From HRBIN16 sp049969495 (GTDB lineage: Bacteria; Armatimonadota; HRBIN16), in contig JBMFOT010000007.1 in the NCBI GenBank assembly GCA_049969495.1, forward strand, positions 3,287-67,286: a stretch of DNA of 64,000 bases, given 5' to 3'. Below are positions 26,957 through 35,900 of this stretch, in pieces; within the stretch, counting starts at the first letter, position 1, and each line of letters begins with the position of its first letter. The notes beneath the pieces are model-generated. The model was not told the origin of the DNA. It saw only the letters and a list, made by a program, of their open reading frames with translations, and ran no database searches. A program made the position numbers and the translations under genes.

Positions 26957-27066
26957 TGTCATTCTGAGCGCAAGCCATGACAGAAAGAAGAGATGCTTCG
27001 CTGACGCTCAGCATGACACAATAGACCGCCCCCTGCCTTCGGGCGAAACATGCTTATCCCAAGACT
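26957..27066. repeat. Dispersed GTCAT-CTGAG repeat, copy 2
   Basis: TGTCATTCTGAGCG at the left and CGCTCAGCATGACA at about 27005-27018 are inverted. The sequence from AGATGCTTCG to CACAATAGAC is identical to copy 3 at 46210-46331, and similarity continues about 40 bases further (GCCTTCGGGC versus GCCTTTGGGC). With the promoter at 27162, this fills the 309-base gap between the M55 gene and the radical-SAM remnant; nothing else was seen there. Confidence 0.75.
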
Positions 27067-27161
27067 AAGATATAGCAGAGTAAAAAACTCTCTGCTTCTT
27101 GAGTCTATTGTTCGCCGGACCGGCAGAACCCTGCTGTAACAGAACCACCGACCACATTTAG

Positions 27162-27199
27162 TTGACATCCCTTCTCAATCCAGTATACAATAGTATACT
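27162..27199 (+). promoter_or_regulatory. Promoter with overlapping palindromic operator-like sequence
   Basis: TTGACA (27162-27167) is followed after 18 bases by TACAAT (27186-27191), or after 16 by TATACA. The -10 region lies inside a perfect palindrome, AGTATAC-AATA-GTATACT (27182-27199). The ATG at 27202 is only 10 bases from the -10 box, which implies a leaderless or nearly leaderless transcript. A dimeric repressor bound here would block polymerase. Confidence 0.6.
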
Positions 27200-27201
27200 T
27201 T

Positions 27202-27639
27202 ATGCGCACTCTGCAGGTTCAGGAGATACGGTGCAAACGTCTGTTGCACCGGACAGGCGCGTCCTTTGCGGAGTTTACGCTGAACCCGTACATCGGATGC
27301 GGGTTCGGGTGTTCCTACTGCTACGTACCCGTGCTGCGAGCGAAGCGCGGTCAAGAGGGCGCAGACACCGCCACGTGGGCGTGGTGCCCTTTCCTGCCGG
27401 GCGTGGAGAACACCCCGGAGCAGATCAGGCGTTATGTGCAGACCGCTGCACAGGTGGGCGTGCGTGAGATCTGGGTGGGCAGAATCAACTACTGGAGCTT
27501 TCTGGAGGAACGATACAAAGCGCTGTTGCGTCAGTATCGCGCAGAGACGGGGCGGACACCGCGCCTGCTGATGCGCGAGCAAACCGAGCAGCTGGTCAAG
27601 GAAGAGTGCGAGAAGGCTGGGATTGTGTGCCGAATCTGA
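27202..27639 (+). pseudogene. Radical-SAM protein with the middle missing
   Basis: 145 codons. Residues about 25-43 read FTLNPYIGCGFGCSYCYVP, the CxxxCxxC iron-sulfur motif of the radical-SAM group related to spore photoproduct lyase. After only about 15 more residues the protein continues as WAWCPFLPGVENTPEQIRRY, a segment that normally lies much later in these proteins, and ends soon after. Typical members have about 280-320 residues, so more than 100 residues of the barrel appear to be deleted in frame. It may be expressed (strong promoter) but is unlikely to be catalytic. Confidence 0.6.
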
Positions 27640-27652
27640 TACCATATCGGCC

Positions 27653-27746
27653 TGGACGGAGCCTCGCCCTCCAGAGGGATTGCTTTGGAGGGTCGCGCTC
27701 CGTCGCGACCAAAACCAACGGCTTGGACGGAGCCTCGCCCTCCAGA
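27653..27746. repeat. Tandem GGAGCCTCGCCCTCCAG repeat arms
   Basis: TGGACGGAGCCTCGCCCTCCAGA occurs twice exactly (27653 and 27724), with the inverted variant TTGGAGGGTCGCGCTCCGTC between. It is the same family as the elements at 16425 and 18886 and fills the gap between the radical-SAM remnant and the GYD gene. Confidence 0.75.
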
Positions 27747-27756
27747 AAGACGTCAC

Positions 27757-28017
27757 TTAGAAGCTCTCAGCAGGAACAGCCAGCATAGTATCGGTTACCA
27801 GCAGACCGGTCTCCGCTACGGCGCGCAGGAAGCGGTTGGCGGTCGCCTGGTCCGGGGCGGACCACACGGCAACCAGGTCGTACTGTCCGTAGGTAATCAC
27901 CGCCGCTTTAATCTGGATGCCGTGTTGTGAGGCAAGGCTGTTCATTTGTGACAGCCCACTGCCGAACAGCTCCTTCGCCCGACCGGGCACCGCTTTCGCG
28001 AGCGTCACGAACTGCAT
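27757..28017 (-). CDS. GYD-domain protein
   Basis: 86 residues from an ATG with GGGAGGTG eight bases upstream. YGQYDLVAVWSAPDQATANRF is the signature of the small GYD/ferredoxin-like fold family, whose members form dimeric alpha-beta barrels of unknown function. It lies 57 bases after the ADP-ribosylglycohydrolase gene on the same strand and could be co-transcribed. Confidence 0.85.
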   Translation of the reverse strand: MQFVTLAKAVPGRAKELFGSGLSQMNSLASQHGIQIKAAVITYGQYDLVAVWSAPDQATANRFLRAVAETGLLVTDTMLAVPAESF

Positions 28018-28074
28018 GGCTGACACCTCCCTTGTCGGAGATTTTTTGTATCGTGCTTCAGGGAATGACCCCTG

Positions 28075-29385
28075 TTAGCCTGTGCCGGTCAGTACCTTCG
28101 TCGCCTGCTTCAGACTGCGCTTCGCCAGATCGCTGATTCGGTTCTCTGCAAAGCCGAAAACCGCGCTGTACAGCTTATCCTGTAGCGGTTCCGTCCATTT
28201 CGCCGGCAACGCCTTCGCACCGAACGCCGCACCCCAGATACTGCCTGCCGTCGCGCCGTTACAATCGGTGTCCATCCCCTGCATCACCGCAATAGTGATC
28301 ACCTTTTCAAAATCGGGCCAGCCCCACAGCAGGGCGTTCAGCACGATGGCGTCGTTGTTTACCGTATGCACCGGATGGTATCTGCCATAATATCGATTCA
28401 AGAGGCGTTGCAAAGCCTCCTGCCAGCTCCTGCACTCTTTTCGCCATTGCAGGCAGTCGCGCACCATCTCTGCCTCACGGCTGCGCGCAGGTATTTGGGC
28501 TGCGCCGGCGCGGATGATTTCCACCACGTCTTGCGTGGCAAAGGCGGAGGCAATCATCGCCGCAGCGAACATCTCACCGTAAACACCGTTTTTCACGTGT
28601 GACAGCGTTGCATCCCGATGGGCGAACTCCGCTGCCTTTTCCGGACAACCCGGAGCCACGTAGCCCCAGAAGTCCGCCCGAATGCGTGCGCCAATCCACT
28701 CGCGATAGGGGTTTAAGTGTAGCGGAACCTCTTCCGGCGGCAGCTCGTTGACCAGATTGATATACGCCTGTCGCTCGGCGGTGTAGGTCTGGTAGACGGG
28801 CAGCAAGTGCAGCCATGCATTGCCTACGTCGCGCGTGGTAAAGCCCGCACCGTGTTTTTCAAAGAGGTGCAGACCGAGAACCGTATAGTCGGTATCGTCA
28901 TCGCGCTCGCCTGCGTGAATATACCCCCTGGTGCACCACGTATACGGCTGTGGCACGCCTTCGGGAGGGGTGCGCGTCTCGGCAGGCAGGTAGTCGGTCA
29001 TGGGATAGGCATCGGCTCCCTCCAGGTACTGGCGAATGCGTTCGTGGCTCCAGCCTTCCACCGGTTTACCCAGCATACATCCTGCCACGCGCCCCAGCCA
29101 CGCGCCGTGTAACCGGTCCAGCAGGTCTTCTTCGCAGATGACCATTTTGAAGCGGCGCACTCCCTCATCGCGCGCCTGCTGGATGCCCCGCAGGTCGGTG
29201 GGCTCGTGGTAAGGGAAATCCTCGCGGACGGGCAAAGCCATCAGCTCGCGGTAGAGGTTCCATAGAGAGTCGGCGTTTTTTGCCTCCTGCCAGCGTTCCA
29301 TGAATCCGGATGTGTCCGCGCCTTCTTCACCGCGCTGGACGATTTCATCGCGTACGAGCATCCGCAGTGTTTCGTAAGATGGCAT
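28075..29385 (-). CDS. ADP-ribosylglycohydrolase family protein
   Basis: 436 residues from the ATG with GAGGAG nine bases upstream (an in-frame extension to 29445 is atypical). After about 90 N-terminal residues the ARH fold begins at LLDRLHGAWLGRVAGCMLGKPVEGW. GERDDDTDYTVLGLHLFE (near residue 160) and VMQGMDTDCNGATAGSIWGA (near 370) hold the metal-binding acids. The family removes ADP-ribose from proteins or small molecules with two Mg ions, but many bacterial members have unknown substrates. A macro-domain gene lies 2 kb away on the same strand. Confidence 0.88.
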   Translation of the reverse strand: MPSYETLRMLVRDEIVQRGEEGADTSGFMERWQEAKNADSLWNLYRELMALPVREDFPYHEPTDLRGIQQARDEGVRRFKMVICEEDLLDRLHGAWLGRVAGCMLGKPVEGWSHERIRQYLEGADAYPMTDYLPAETRTPPEGVPQPYTWCTRGYIHAGERDDDTDYTVLGLHLFEKHGAGFTTRDVGNAWLHLLPVYQTYTAERQAYINLVNELPPEEVPLHLNPYREWIGARIRADFWGYVAPGCPEKAAEFAHRDATLSHVKNGVYGEMFAAAMIASAFATQDVVEIIRAGAAQIPARSREAEMVRDCLQWRKECRSWQEALQRLLNRYYGRYHPVHTVNNDAIVLNALLWGWPDFEKVITIAVMQGMDTDCNGATAGSIWGAAFGAKALPAKWTEPLQDKLYSAVFGFAENRISDLAKRSLKQATKVLTGTG

Positions 29386-29505
29386 CGCGTGAATCTCCTC
29401 AGGGTTGTTTTGGGCTATAGATGCCACGTCTTGCCCTCTTGCCATGCATCATATTTCCCTGTGTGTTACAGCATTGCCTGCACGCACGCTCGGTTGCCTC
29501 GCTGC

Positions 29506-29534
29506 GTTGACGATTGCCATCAGAGGCGGTATAA
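29506..29534 (+). promoter_or_regulatory. Promoter of rpoZ-dnaJ
   Basis: TTGACG (29506-29511), a 17-base spacer, TATAAT (29529-29534): nearly ideal sigma-70 elements, 36 bases upstream of the rpoZ ATG. Confidence 0.7.
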
Positions 29535-29570
29535 TTCATGGGTGTGAAAAAGAAAAAGAGGTAGCCAACC

Positions 29571-30095
29571 ATGATCCTGCCCAGTCCCGATAGGTTAAAC
29601 CGCTTCAATAAGTACGCGCTGGTGATGTTGGCGGCGAAGCGTGCACGCCAGCTGCAGGAGCAGGGCATCGCTCGCCGTGCGCTGGTAAAGAGCTCTTCCA
29701 GCAACCCGTTGACCATTGCGCTGGAAGAGATTGCAGCCGGGCGGTTAGTGCCCAGCTTCAATCCTGAACCTTTGCCCGAGCTGATGGAACCCGAAGCGCC
29801 GGAAGCGGTGTTGACCCCCGAAGAGTTCGAGGAAGCGATGGCGAAAGTTGTCGAGGCAAACCTTAAGGCTTCCGATAATGGTCATGAGGCATCTGAGGTC
29901 GAACCGGACGTGGTGGAGCCAGAAGAGGAAGCCAACGAAGATCTGTCGCTGAGCGAGGAAGAGGAACCTTCGCTCTCAGAAGAGATAGATGCGGTGCTCG
30001 GTCTGGACGAGGACGAGCCGGACACGGGCGACCTGTCGGAAGAGGAAGACGTACAACATACTCTCTTCGGCGATGAGGATCAGTCTGCTGAGTAG
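29571..30095 (+). CDS. rpoZ: RNA polymerase omega subunit with a long acidic C-terminal tail
   Basis: 174 residues. Residues 5-63 match omega: DRLNRFNKYALVMLAAKRARQL and SSNPLTIALEEIAAGRL. Omega stabilises the beta-prime subunit and helps assemble the holoenzyme. Most omegas are 65-110 residues long; this one has about 110 extra residues, almost all acidic (EEFEEAMAKVVE, PEEEANEDLSLSEEEEPS, LDEDEPDTGDLSEEEDV), likely disordered. ATG with GAGG ten bases upstream. It shares a promoter with dnaJ 20 bases downstream, an uncommon neighbour. Confidence 0.88.
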   Translation: MILPSPDRLNRFNKYALVMLAAKRARQLQEQGIARRALVKSSSSNPLTIALEEIAAGRLVPSFNPEPLPELMEPEAPEAVLTPEEFEEAMAKVVEANLKASDNGHEASEVEPDVVEPEEEANEDLSLSEEEEPSLSEEIDAVLGLDEDEPDTGDLSEEEDVQHTLFGDEDQSAE

Positions 30096-30115
30096 CCGAA
30101 ACGTGAGGTGTGCCG

Positions 30116-31255
30116 ATGCCGGGCGAGGTAGATTACTACGAGACATTAGGGGTTAGCAGAGATGCGACGCAGGAGGAGATCAAGCGTGCCTACCGGCGTC
30201 TTGCGCGTCAGTACCACCCCGATGTAAACCCCGGCGACAAGCAAGCCGAAGAGAAGTTCAAAGCGATCAACGAAGCGTACGAGGTGTTAAGCGACCCCGA
30301 GAAGCGCCGTGCTTACGACCTGTTTGGGCGCGCCGGAGTGCGTGGGGGCACGGCGGAACCCGATTTCGGTTTCGGCGACTTCGGCAACATCGGCGACCTG
30401 TTTGACCTGTTCTTCGGTTCCGGAGGCGCGCGCACCGAGACGCCGCGTGCACAACGCGGCAACGATTTGCGCGTGGATGTGGAGGTAACCCTCGAGGAGA
30501 TCGCTTCCGGTGCACCCAAAACCATCCAGTACGCCCGCTTTCAGACCTGCTCCCGCTGCGAAGGTAGCGGCGCAGAGCCGGGTGAAAGCCCCACCACCTG
30601 TTCCACCTGCCGCGGTAGCGGGCGTGTACGTCACACACAGCATACCCTGCTGGGAACCATTTCTACCGTTGTCACCTGTCCCAACTGTCATGGCGAGGGC
30701 AGAGTGATTGCGCGACCATGTACCCAGTGTCGTGGCGAGGGACGGGTGCGCCAGATGGTGGAGCGCAACATCCGCGTACCGCTGGGCGTAGAAGACGGAA
30801 CCGCCGTGCAATTTCTGGGCGAGGGCGACTCGGGCAGGCGCGGTGGTGAGGCGGGCGATCTGTATGTGGTGTTTCATGTGCGCCCGCACGAACGCTTCGA
30901 ACGAGACGGCTCCAACCTGCGCACGAAGCTAACCATCTCCTTTGCGCAGGCTGCGTTGGGAGCGACGGTGAAGGTACGCGGACTGGATGAAGATATCGAC
31001 CTGGAAATCCCGCCCGGCACCCAGCCCGGCAGCGTCATTCGCCTGCAAGGGAAAGGACTGCCCAACCGCCGACAGGGCAGGGGCGACTTGCTGGTGCACA
31101 TCAACATCCACGTTCCCACTCATCTGAACGAGGTGCAGCGAGGGCTCCTGCGCCAGTTCGCCGCGGCGTGCGGTGAGCGATTCACGGACGTGCCTGAAGA
31201 AGAGAAGAGCTTCTTCGAAAAGTTCATCAGCGGACTGAAGGGCGAAAAAGGCTAA
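30116..31255 (+). CDS. dnaJ: Chaperone protein DnaJ
   Basis: 379 residues, full-length type I DnaJ. J domain 1-70 with the HPD tripeptide in RLARQYHPDVNPG; a Gly/Phe-rich segment (PDFGFGDFGNIGDLFDLFFG); four zinc-finger repeats (CSRCEGSG, CSTCRGSG, CPNCHGEG, CTQCRGEG) at about 145-210; C-terminal substrate-binding domains to 340. It delivers unfolded proteins to DnaK and stimulates its ATPase. ATG at 30116 is preferred to GTG at 30110 because GAGGT is then correctly spaced. dnaK and grpE are not in the window. Its stop overlaps the convergent PLP gene's stop. Confidence 0.96.
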   Translation: MPGEVDYYETLGVSRDATQEEIKRAYRRLARQYHPDVNPGDKQAEEKFKAINEAYEVLSDPEKRRAYDLFGRAGVRGGTAEPDFGFGDFGNIGDLFDLFFGSGGARTETPRAQRGNDLRVDVEVTLEEIASGAPKTIQYARFQTCSRCEGSGAEPGESPTTCSTCRGSGRVRHTQHTLLGTISTVVTCPNCHGEGRVIARPCTQCRGEGRVRQMVERNIRVPLGVEDGTAVQFLGEGDSGRRGGEAGDLYVVFHVRPHERFERDGSNLRTKLTISFAQAALGATVKVRGLDEDIDLEIPPGTQPGSVIRLQGKGLPNRRQGRGDLLVHINIHVPTHLNEVQRGLLRQFAAACGERFTDVPEEEKSFFEKFISGLKGEKG

Positions 31256-32445
31256 CGCCCTTTGTCTTCCGCGTGACGCAACGCCTGCTCAAGGTCTGCT
31301 ATCAGGCTCTCCGGCGGCTCCAGTCCGATGTGCACCCGCAACCCCCAGCGCTGTTGCCCGTCGTAATCCTCTATCAGCATCGGCAGAGCCAGGCTTTCGT
31401 AACCACCCCAGCTCACCCCGATATGGAACATCTTCAGCGCATCCACCACGCTGACTGCCGCCTCGCGCGAGTTGTGCTTGAGGGTGAACGAGAACAACCC
31501 GCTGAATCCACTCATCTGGCGGCGCGCTAGGTCGTGTTGTGGATGGGAGGGTAAGCCCGGATACAGTACGTTATGCACCGCAGGATGCTTGTAGAGCCAT
31601 TGTGCGACTTGCAGAGCGTTCTGCTGATGCTGGCGCAGGCGTGTAGGGAGTGTGCGCAAACCGCGCAGGATCAGCCATGCTGCGAAGGGGTCCAAAATAC
31701 CACCGATGAGCGTCATCTCGCGGTGAATCGCCTCGATATGCTGGCGCGAGGTGCATACCACGCCCGCAATCACGTCGCTGTGCCCGCCGAGATACTTGCT
31801 CGCCGAATGCACCACGATATCCACGCCCATTTGTATGGGTCGCTGAAAGATGGGGGTTGCCCACGTGTTGTCGATGATGGTGGTGATGGCGTGCTCTTTG
31901 GCTAACGCACAGATCGCTTCCAGCGGCTGCAACCACAGGTTGATGCTGGTAGGGCTTTCCAAATAAAACACGCGCGTGTTGGGACGCAAGGCTTGCTGGA
32001 AATCCTCCACGTTGACACCGTGCACGAAGCTCACCTCGACGCCAAAGCGGCTCAGATAGTCCTGCAGCAGCACCCGCGCTGGGTAGTAAACGTTCTTGAC
32101 GCACACCACATGGTCGCCACTACGCAGCTGCGACATTACCGCTGCGCTGATGGCTGCCATGCCTGAAGCAAAGCAACGTGCCTCCTCTGCGCCTTCCAGC
32201 GCGGCGATTTTGCGGTTGAGAATGTCTGTGGTCGGATTGGACTCACGGGTGTAGATATATCGTCCCGATTTACGTGACCGCGCGTCGACGCTCGGCGCGG
32301 TAAACAGACTGTTCTGAAAGATGGGCGGCACCACCGAACCCATGTATCGCTCGGGGTCCTCGCCCCAGTGAATGCATATCTCCTCAAACGACAGGCTGTC
32401 GATATCTTCGTTCACCCTGAATATCCCCCGGTTGGTGGAATGCAC
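31252..32445 (-). CDS. Cys/Met-metabolism PLP enzyme (cystathionine gamma-synthase/lyase type)
   Basis: 397 residues from GTG at 32445; a GTG at 32415 (NEDIDSLSFEE) is also possible and the start is not certain. The fold-type-I domain has RYIYTRESNPTTDILNRKIAALEGAE, the cofactor segment CFASGMAAISAA, ESPTSINLW, DNTWATP and SASKYLGGHSDVIAG with the PLP Lys near residue 216. The family includes gamma-synthases, gamma-lyases and beta-lyases, and the sequence does not separate them. It converts sulfur amino acids or homoserine esters. The stop overlaps that of dnaJ, with no terminator between. Confidence 0.9.
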   Translation of the reverse strand: MHSTNRGIFRVNEDIDSLSFEEICIHWGEDPERYMGSVVPPIFQNSLFTAPSVDARSRKSGRYIYTRESNPTTDILNRKIAALEGAEEARCFASGMAAISAAVMSQLRSGDHVVCVKNVYYPARVLLQDYLSRFGVEVSFVHGVNVEDFQQALRPNTRVFYLESPTSINLWLQPLEAICALAKEHAITTIIDNTWATPIFQRPIQMGVDIVVHSASKYLGGHSDVIAGVVCTSRQHIEAIHREMTLIGGILDPFAAWLILRGLRTLPTRLRQHQQNALQVAQWLYKHPAVHNVLYPGLPSHPQHDLARRQMSGFSGLFSFTLKHNSREAAVSVVDALKMFHIGVSWGGYESLALPMLIEDYDGQQRWGLRVHIGLEPPESLIADLEQALRHAEDKGR

Positions 32446-32497
32446 AGGTTACGATACACCCTGCCGCGTGGGAAAACCTGCCGACATTTGTGTTTCT

Positions 32498-32929
32498 CTA
32501 AATCGGCGGCTCACCCGGTGGCAGGGAAAGCGCTTCCACCTCGATGGTTATCGGGCTGCTCTGGGTGCGTACGCCGAAGAGGTCTTCCGCTTCTATGGAC
32601 ACCTGATACCGCTGGGCGTTGGCGGTTAGGTTTGGGGACAGGGTGATGGTGGCACGATAAATATCCTGTCCTGCGGAGTCCATCGCCAGAGAGGAGCGAG
32701 AGCCGTCTGGTGCAACCACTACCAGTGTAACGGAACGCACTCCGTTGTCGTCGCGCACCTCGGCACTCACTGTCGCCTGTCCGCCTGTAAAGCGCATCCG
32801 TGAGGGTTCTATCTGCAGGAAGCCGATACTGGGGGGTGTCATCGGCTGTGCTCCCGACAGGAACATCCCGCACCCGCCCAGGCTTAGAGATAAAGCCAGC
32901 ACGAACGGCGCCGTCAGAATGCGTCTCAT
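32498..32929 (-). CDS. Lipoprotein with an Ig-like domain
   Basis: 143 residues. A type II signal with LGGC (Cys about residue 20) is followed by a beta-rich region: ATVSAEVRDDNGVRSVTLVVVAPDGSRSSLAM, typical of bacterial Ig-like or cadherin-like repeats. GGGAGGAG precedes the ATG. It lies 13 bases after the giant CARDB gene, so it is the third gene of that operon and probably sits at the outer envelope beside it. Confidence 0.78.
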   Translation of the reverse strand: MRRILTAPFVLALSLSLGGCGMFLSGAQPMTPPSIGFLQIEPSRMRFTGGQATVSAEVRDDNGVRSVTLVVVAPDGSRSSLAMDSAGQDIYRATITLSPNLTANAQRYQVSIEAEDLFGVRTQSSPITIEVEALSLPPGEPPI

Positions 32930-32942
32930 CTCGCTCCTCCCA

Positions 32943-35900
32943 TTAAGGTAGTATCAATTCGCACTCCACGTTTGCCTTAATCCAGTAACCTTTCCACGGC
33001 TCCAGTGTGTTGCGGATGCCGGGTATCAGGTTGGCATCGTAAATCAGCACGTAGGAACCTCTGTTCGGGTCGTTGGCGTCTTGCTGCCAGCCCCAGGCGT
33101 AGTCTTCTACCCAACCCGCCTGTTGCGCCTCCGCCAGCGTGAGTATCTGCTGGTCTTTGCGCACGCGGATTTGCTGTACATCCCACACAACCGCGCCCTG
33201 CGCCTGCGTGACGCCAAACAGGTTCCATCCGGGCTGCAGGCGGATGGTGCTGGGGGCTTTGACGCCCGACAGCAGGCGGTCTGCGGGAGCAGGCAGTCGC
33301 ACCCAGTACGCCTTGCCTGGTTCCAGCGCCGTGATGTCGTTCGCCGTACGGTAGGCCCCCGCCACAGGGTCCCACCAGGCGATGCGCAGCTGTGCGGGGT
33401 CGATGCCCAGCACGCTCGCCGGGTTCGCATCCAGCGGGAGCATCGGGATGGAGATGATGGATAGACCTGCCGGGAAGGTGTTGCCCAACCGGAGCGGTGC
33501 CACCTCCACGCTCTGCTGCAGGGTGTTGTCGTACTCGTTCATCTCCTCCACGCTGTTTTCGGGGTCTACGACCACCGTGAGGTCGCGAGTGAGCAGCCCC
33601 CGATGCGCATCCCACAACACCGACACCACCTGCTGTTGACCAGACTGCAGGCTATCGATACTTGCTTCGCCGATGTTCTGCGAGCCGTACAGCAGACGCA
33701 CCACCACGTTGTTGGCAGGCTCTTCGCCTTCGTTCACTACCCGCACGCTCAAGCGGGTCTTCCCATCCGCTTCATCGGCGAGCAGCTGGGTCGGTCTCAG
33801 GTTGGGTAGCCCCAGAGCGTTCACCTGAGCAGCTTTGTCCAGCTTCGTTTGCTCCAGCCCGGATTCGGCGACGATCTGGAAGGTGTAGATACCCTTCGCC
33901 ACAAACAGACGGTTATCGCCGGTGCCGTTCCATGTGACGCTGAACTGCCCGTTGCGTGGCTCGAAGGTGAAGCGCCGAACGATAGCGCCTGCGTCGGCAG
34001 TGTCGGTTCCGGCGAATACGTTCACCGTGACGTTGGCGGTCTGCGACAGGTTGAAGCGCAGGGTGACCGCTTCCTGTCCAATCTTGAACTGCTCGCGAGA
34101 GAGGGAGACGCCGGTAATGGTCAGCGCACCCTGTGCCAGCTGGAGCCTCTTCTCTACCACCTGCTCGGTCTGCGTGCCCTGTGCCGGGATGTGCAGGCGT
34201 ATGGTGTACGTGCCTGCGGGCAGCGGCTGGTCGGCGTCGTCCTTGCCATCCCAAGATAGCTGCTGTGGCGTGGCAGCCATCGGGGCAAGCGCGTGCAGGG
34301 TGCGAACAACCTGTCCGGCACTGTCCAGTACCAGTACCTGCACCGGTGCTTCGCCCGTGAGCCTGAACTGTATGTTCACGACGTCATCGATGCCGTCGCC
34401 GTTCGGGCTAAACGGGTTGGGGGCTACCTGCACGTCCTTCAACTCTACGGGCGCAGACAGGTTCACCGTAAACGCCCACTCTGCGCTGCCCACATTGCCC
34501 GCCAGGTCGCTCGCGGACACCCGCACGCGGTGTTCGCCCTCGCTCAGTGCGGAGGTGGGCTGATAGCGGAGAGTGGCGCTGGCGGCGTCGTAGGTGGCGG
34601 CGACAGGGCTACCGTCTACCAGCATCTGCAGGCTGTTCGGGTTGACCACGCCGCTATCTAGCACCCGGGCGAGAATCAGCGGCTGTGCAGAGCGCACCAC
34701 TTCGCCAGAGGCGGGCGCAACCGCGAGCACCTGTGGCGCGATGGTATCCACACTGCTCAGCGGTATCCAGCCGGTGGACGCCGTGATGTTATTCTGCAGC
34801 AGGTTCACCGTCATCATGCCCGTAGAGCCGCGTGTGGGAGCCGGGCGCACAACGGCGGTGAAGGTAAACTCCTGCGACGGCGCAAGCGCAGGCACTGCCG
34901 ATGCTCCTGCCGATACGAGGTCAAACGCCCCGGAAACCTGCACCTGCACGTTCACCGGTGAGGAGACCGCCGCTCCCTCGTTGCGCACCAGCACCAGCAC
35001 CTGCTGCGTGCCATCGGGCTGAGGCGCGGCTAAGCCGGTAACGTAGAGCACCGCGGGCAGCTGCACGCCCAGCGTTTGCATCCGCTGAATCGCTTGGTCT
35101 ACCTGAGTCTCCGAGGCGGCGGTCAGCGCGATGGCTTCCTCCAGCGCGTTGTTGTAGGTCTGCACCGCGTTCGCCGCCTGCGCGGAGTCGGAGGACTCGA
35201 TGAACCCGGCGACCGCCGCCAGCAGTTGCATCCGACGAGCGGTGCCCCTGTCCACGATGTCCACCGCCGCTCCTGCCTGGGCGGCAAAGCCGGGGTCTGC
35301 AGCGGAACCGTCCAGCCAGTTCTGGTTCAGCACCTGCTCGCGGGCGCGGATGCGCTCGTTCACCTGCGCGGTGGCGGCGATAAACTCATTCACCGCAGTC
35401 TGCAGCTGCTCCGGGGTCACCTGGTCGCTGGTCATCAGTGCGGCGAGACGTCGCGCCGCCGCCTCGAACTGCGCCGCCTGGCGAGAGCGCGTGCCGTAGA
35501 TGCCTCGTCCGCCGGTGCCGGTCAGCCAGCTGGTTATCTCATTCAGCAGGTTGCGCCCAATCCAGTACTGAAGCCATCCGGGTTCTGGTTGACCCATCAG
35601 GTCGTACTCCCAGATAGCTTTGCCAGCACCATCCACGCGCAACCACACGATAGGAGTGGTCGCAGCCTGCGCTACCTTGCCTACAGGCAACAGCCCATCC
35701 GCAACCGAACCGATGAAATTGAGCACGTGCGCCCACCAGGGTATGTTGCCGAGCAGCACATCGCGCGAGCTGCGCAGGGTATCGTTGAGCCAGCCGGTCA
35801 GCAATCCGAAGGGTTGAGCAATGGCTTTACGCCACTGACGGTCGTTCTGAATAGTAGCGCGCACCTCCTGAATCCGGCTACGCATCAGCGCATCGTCTCC

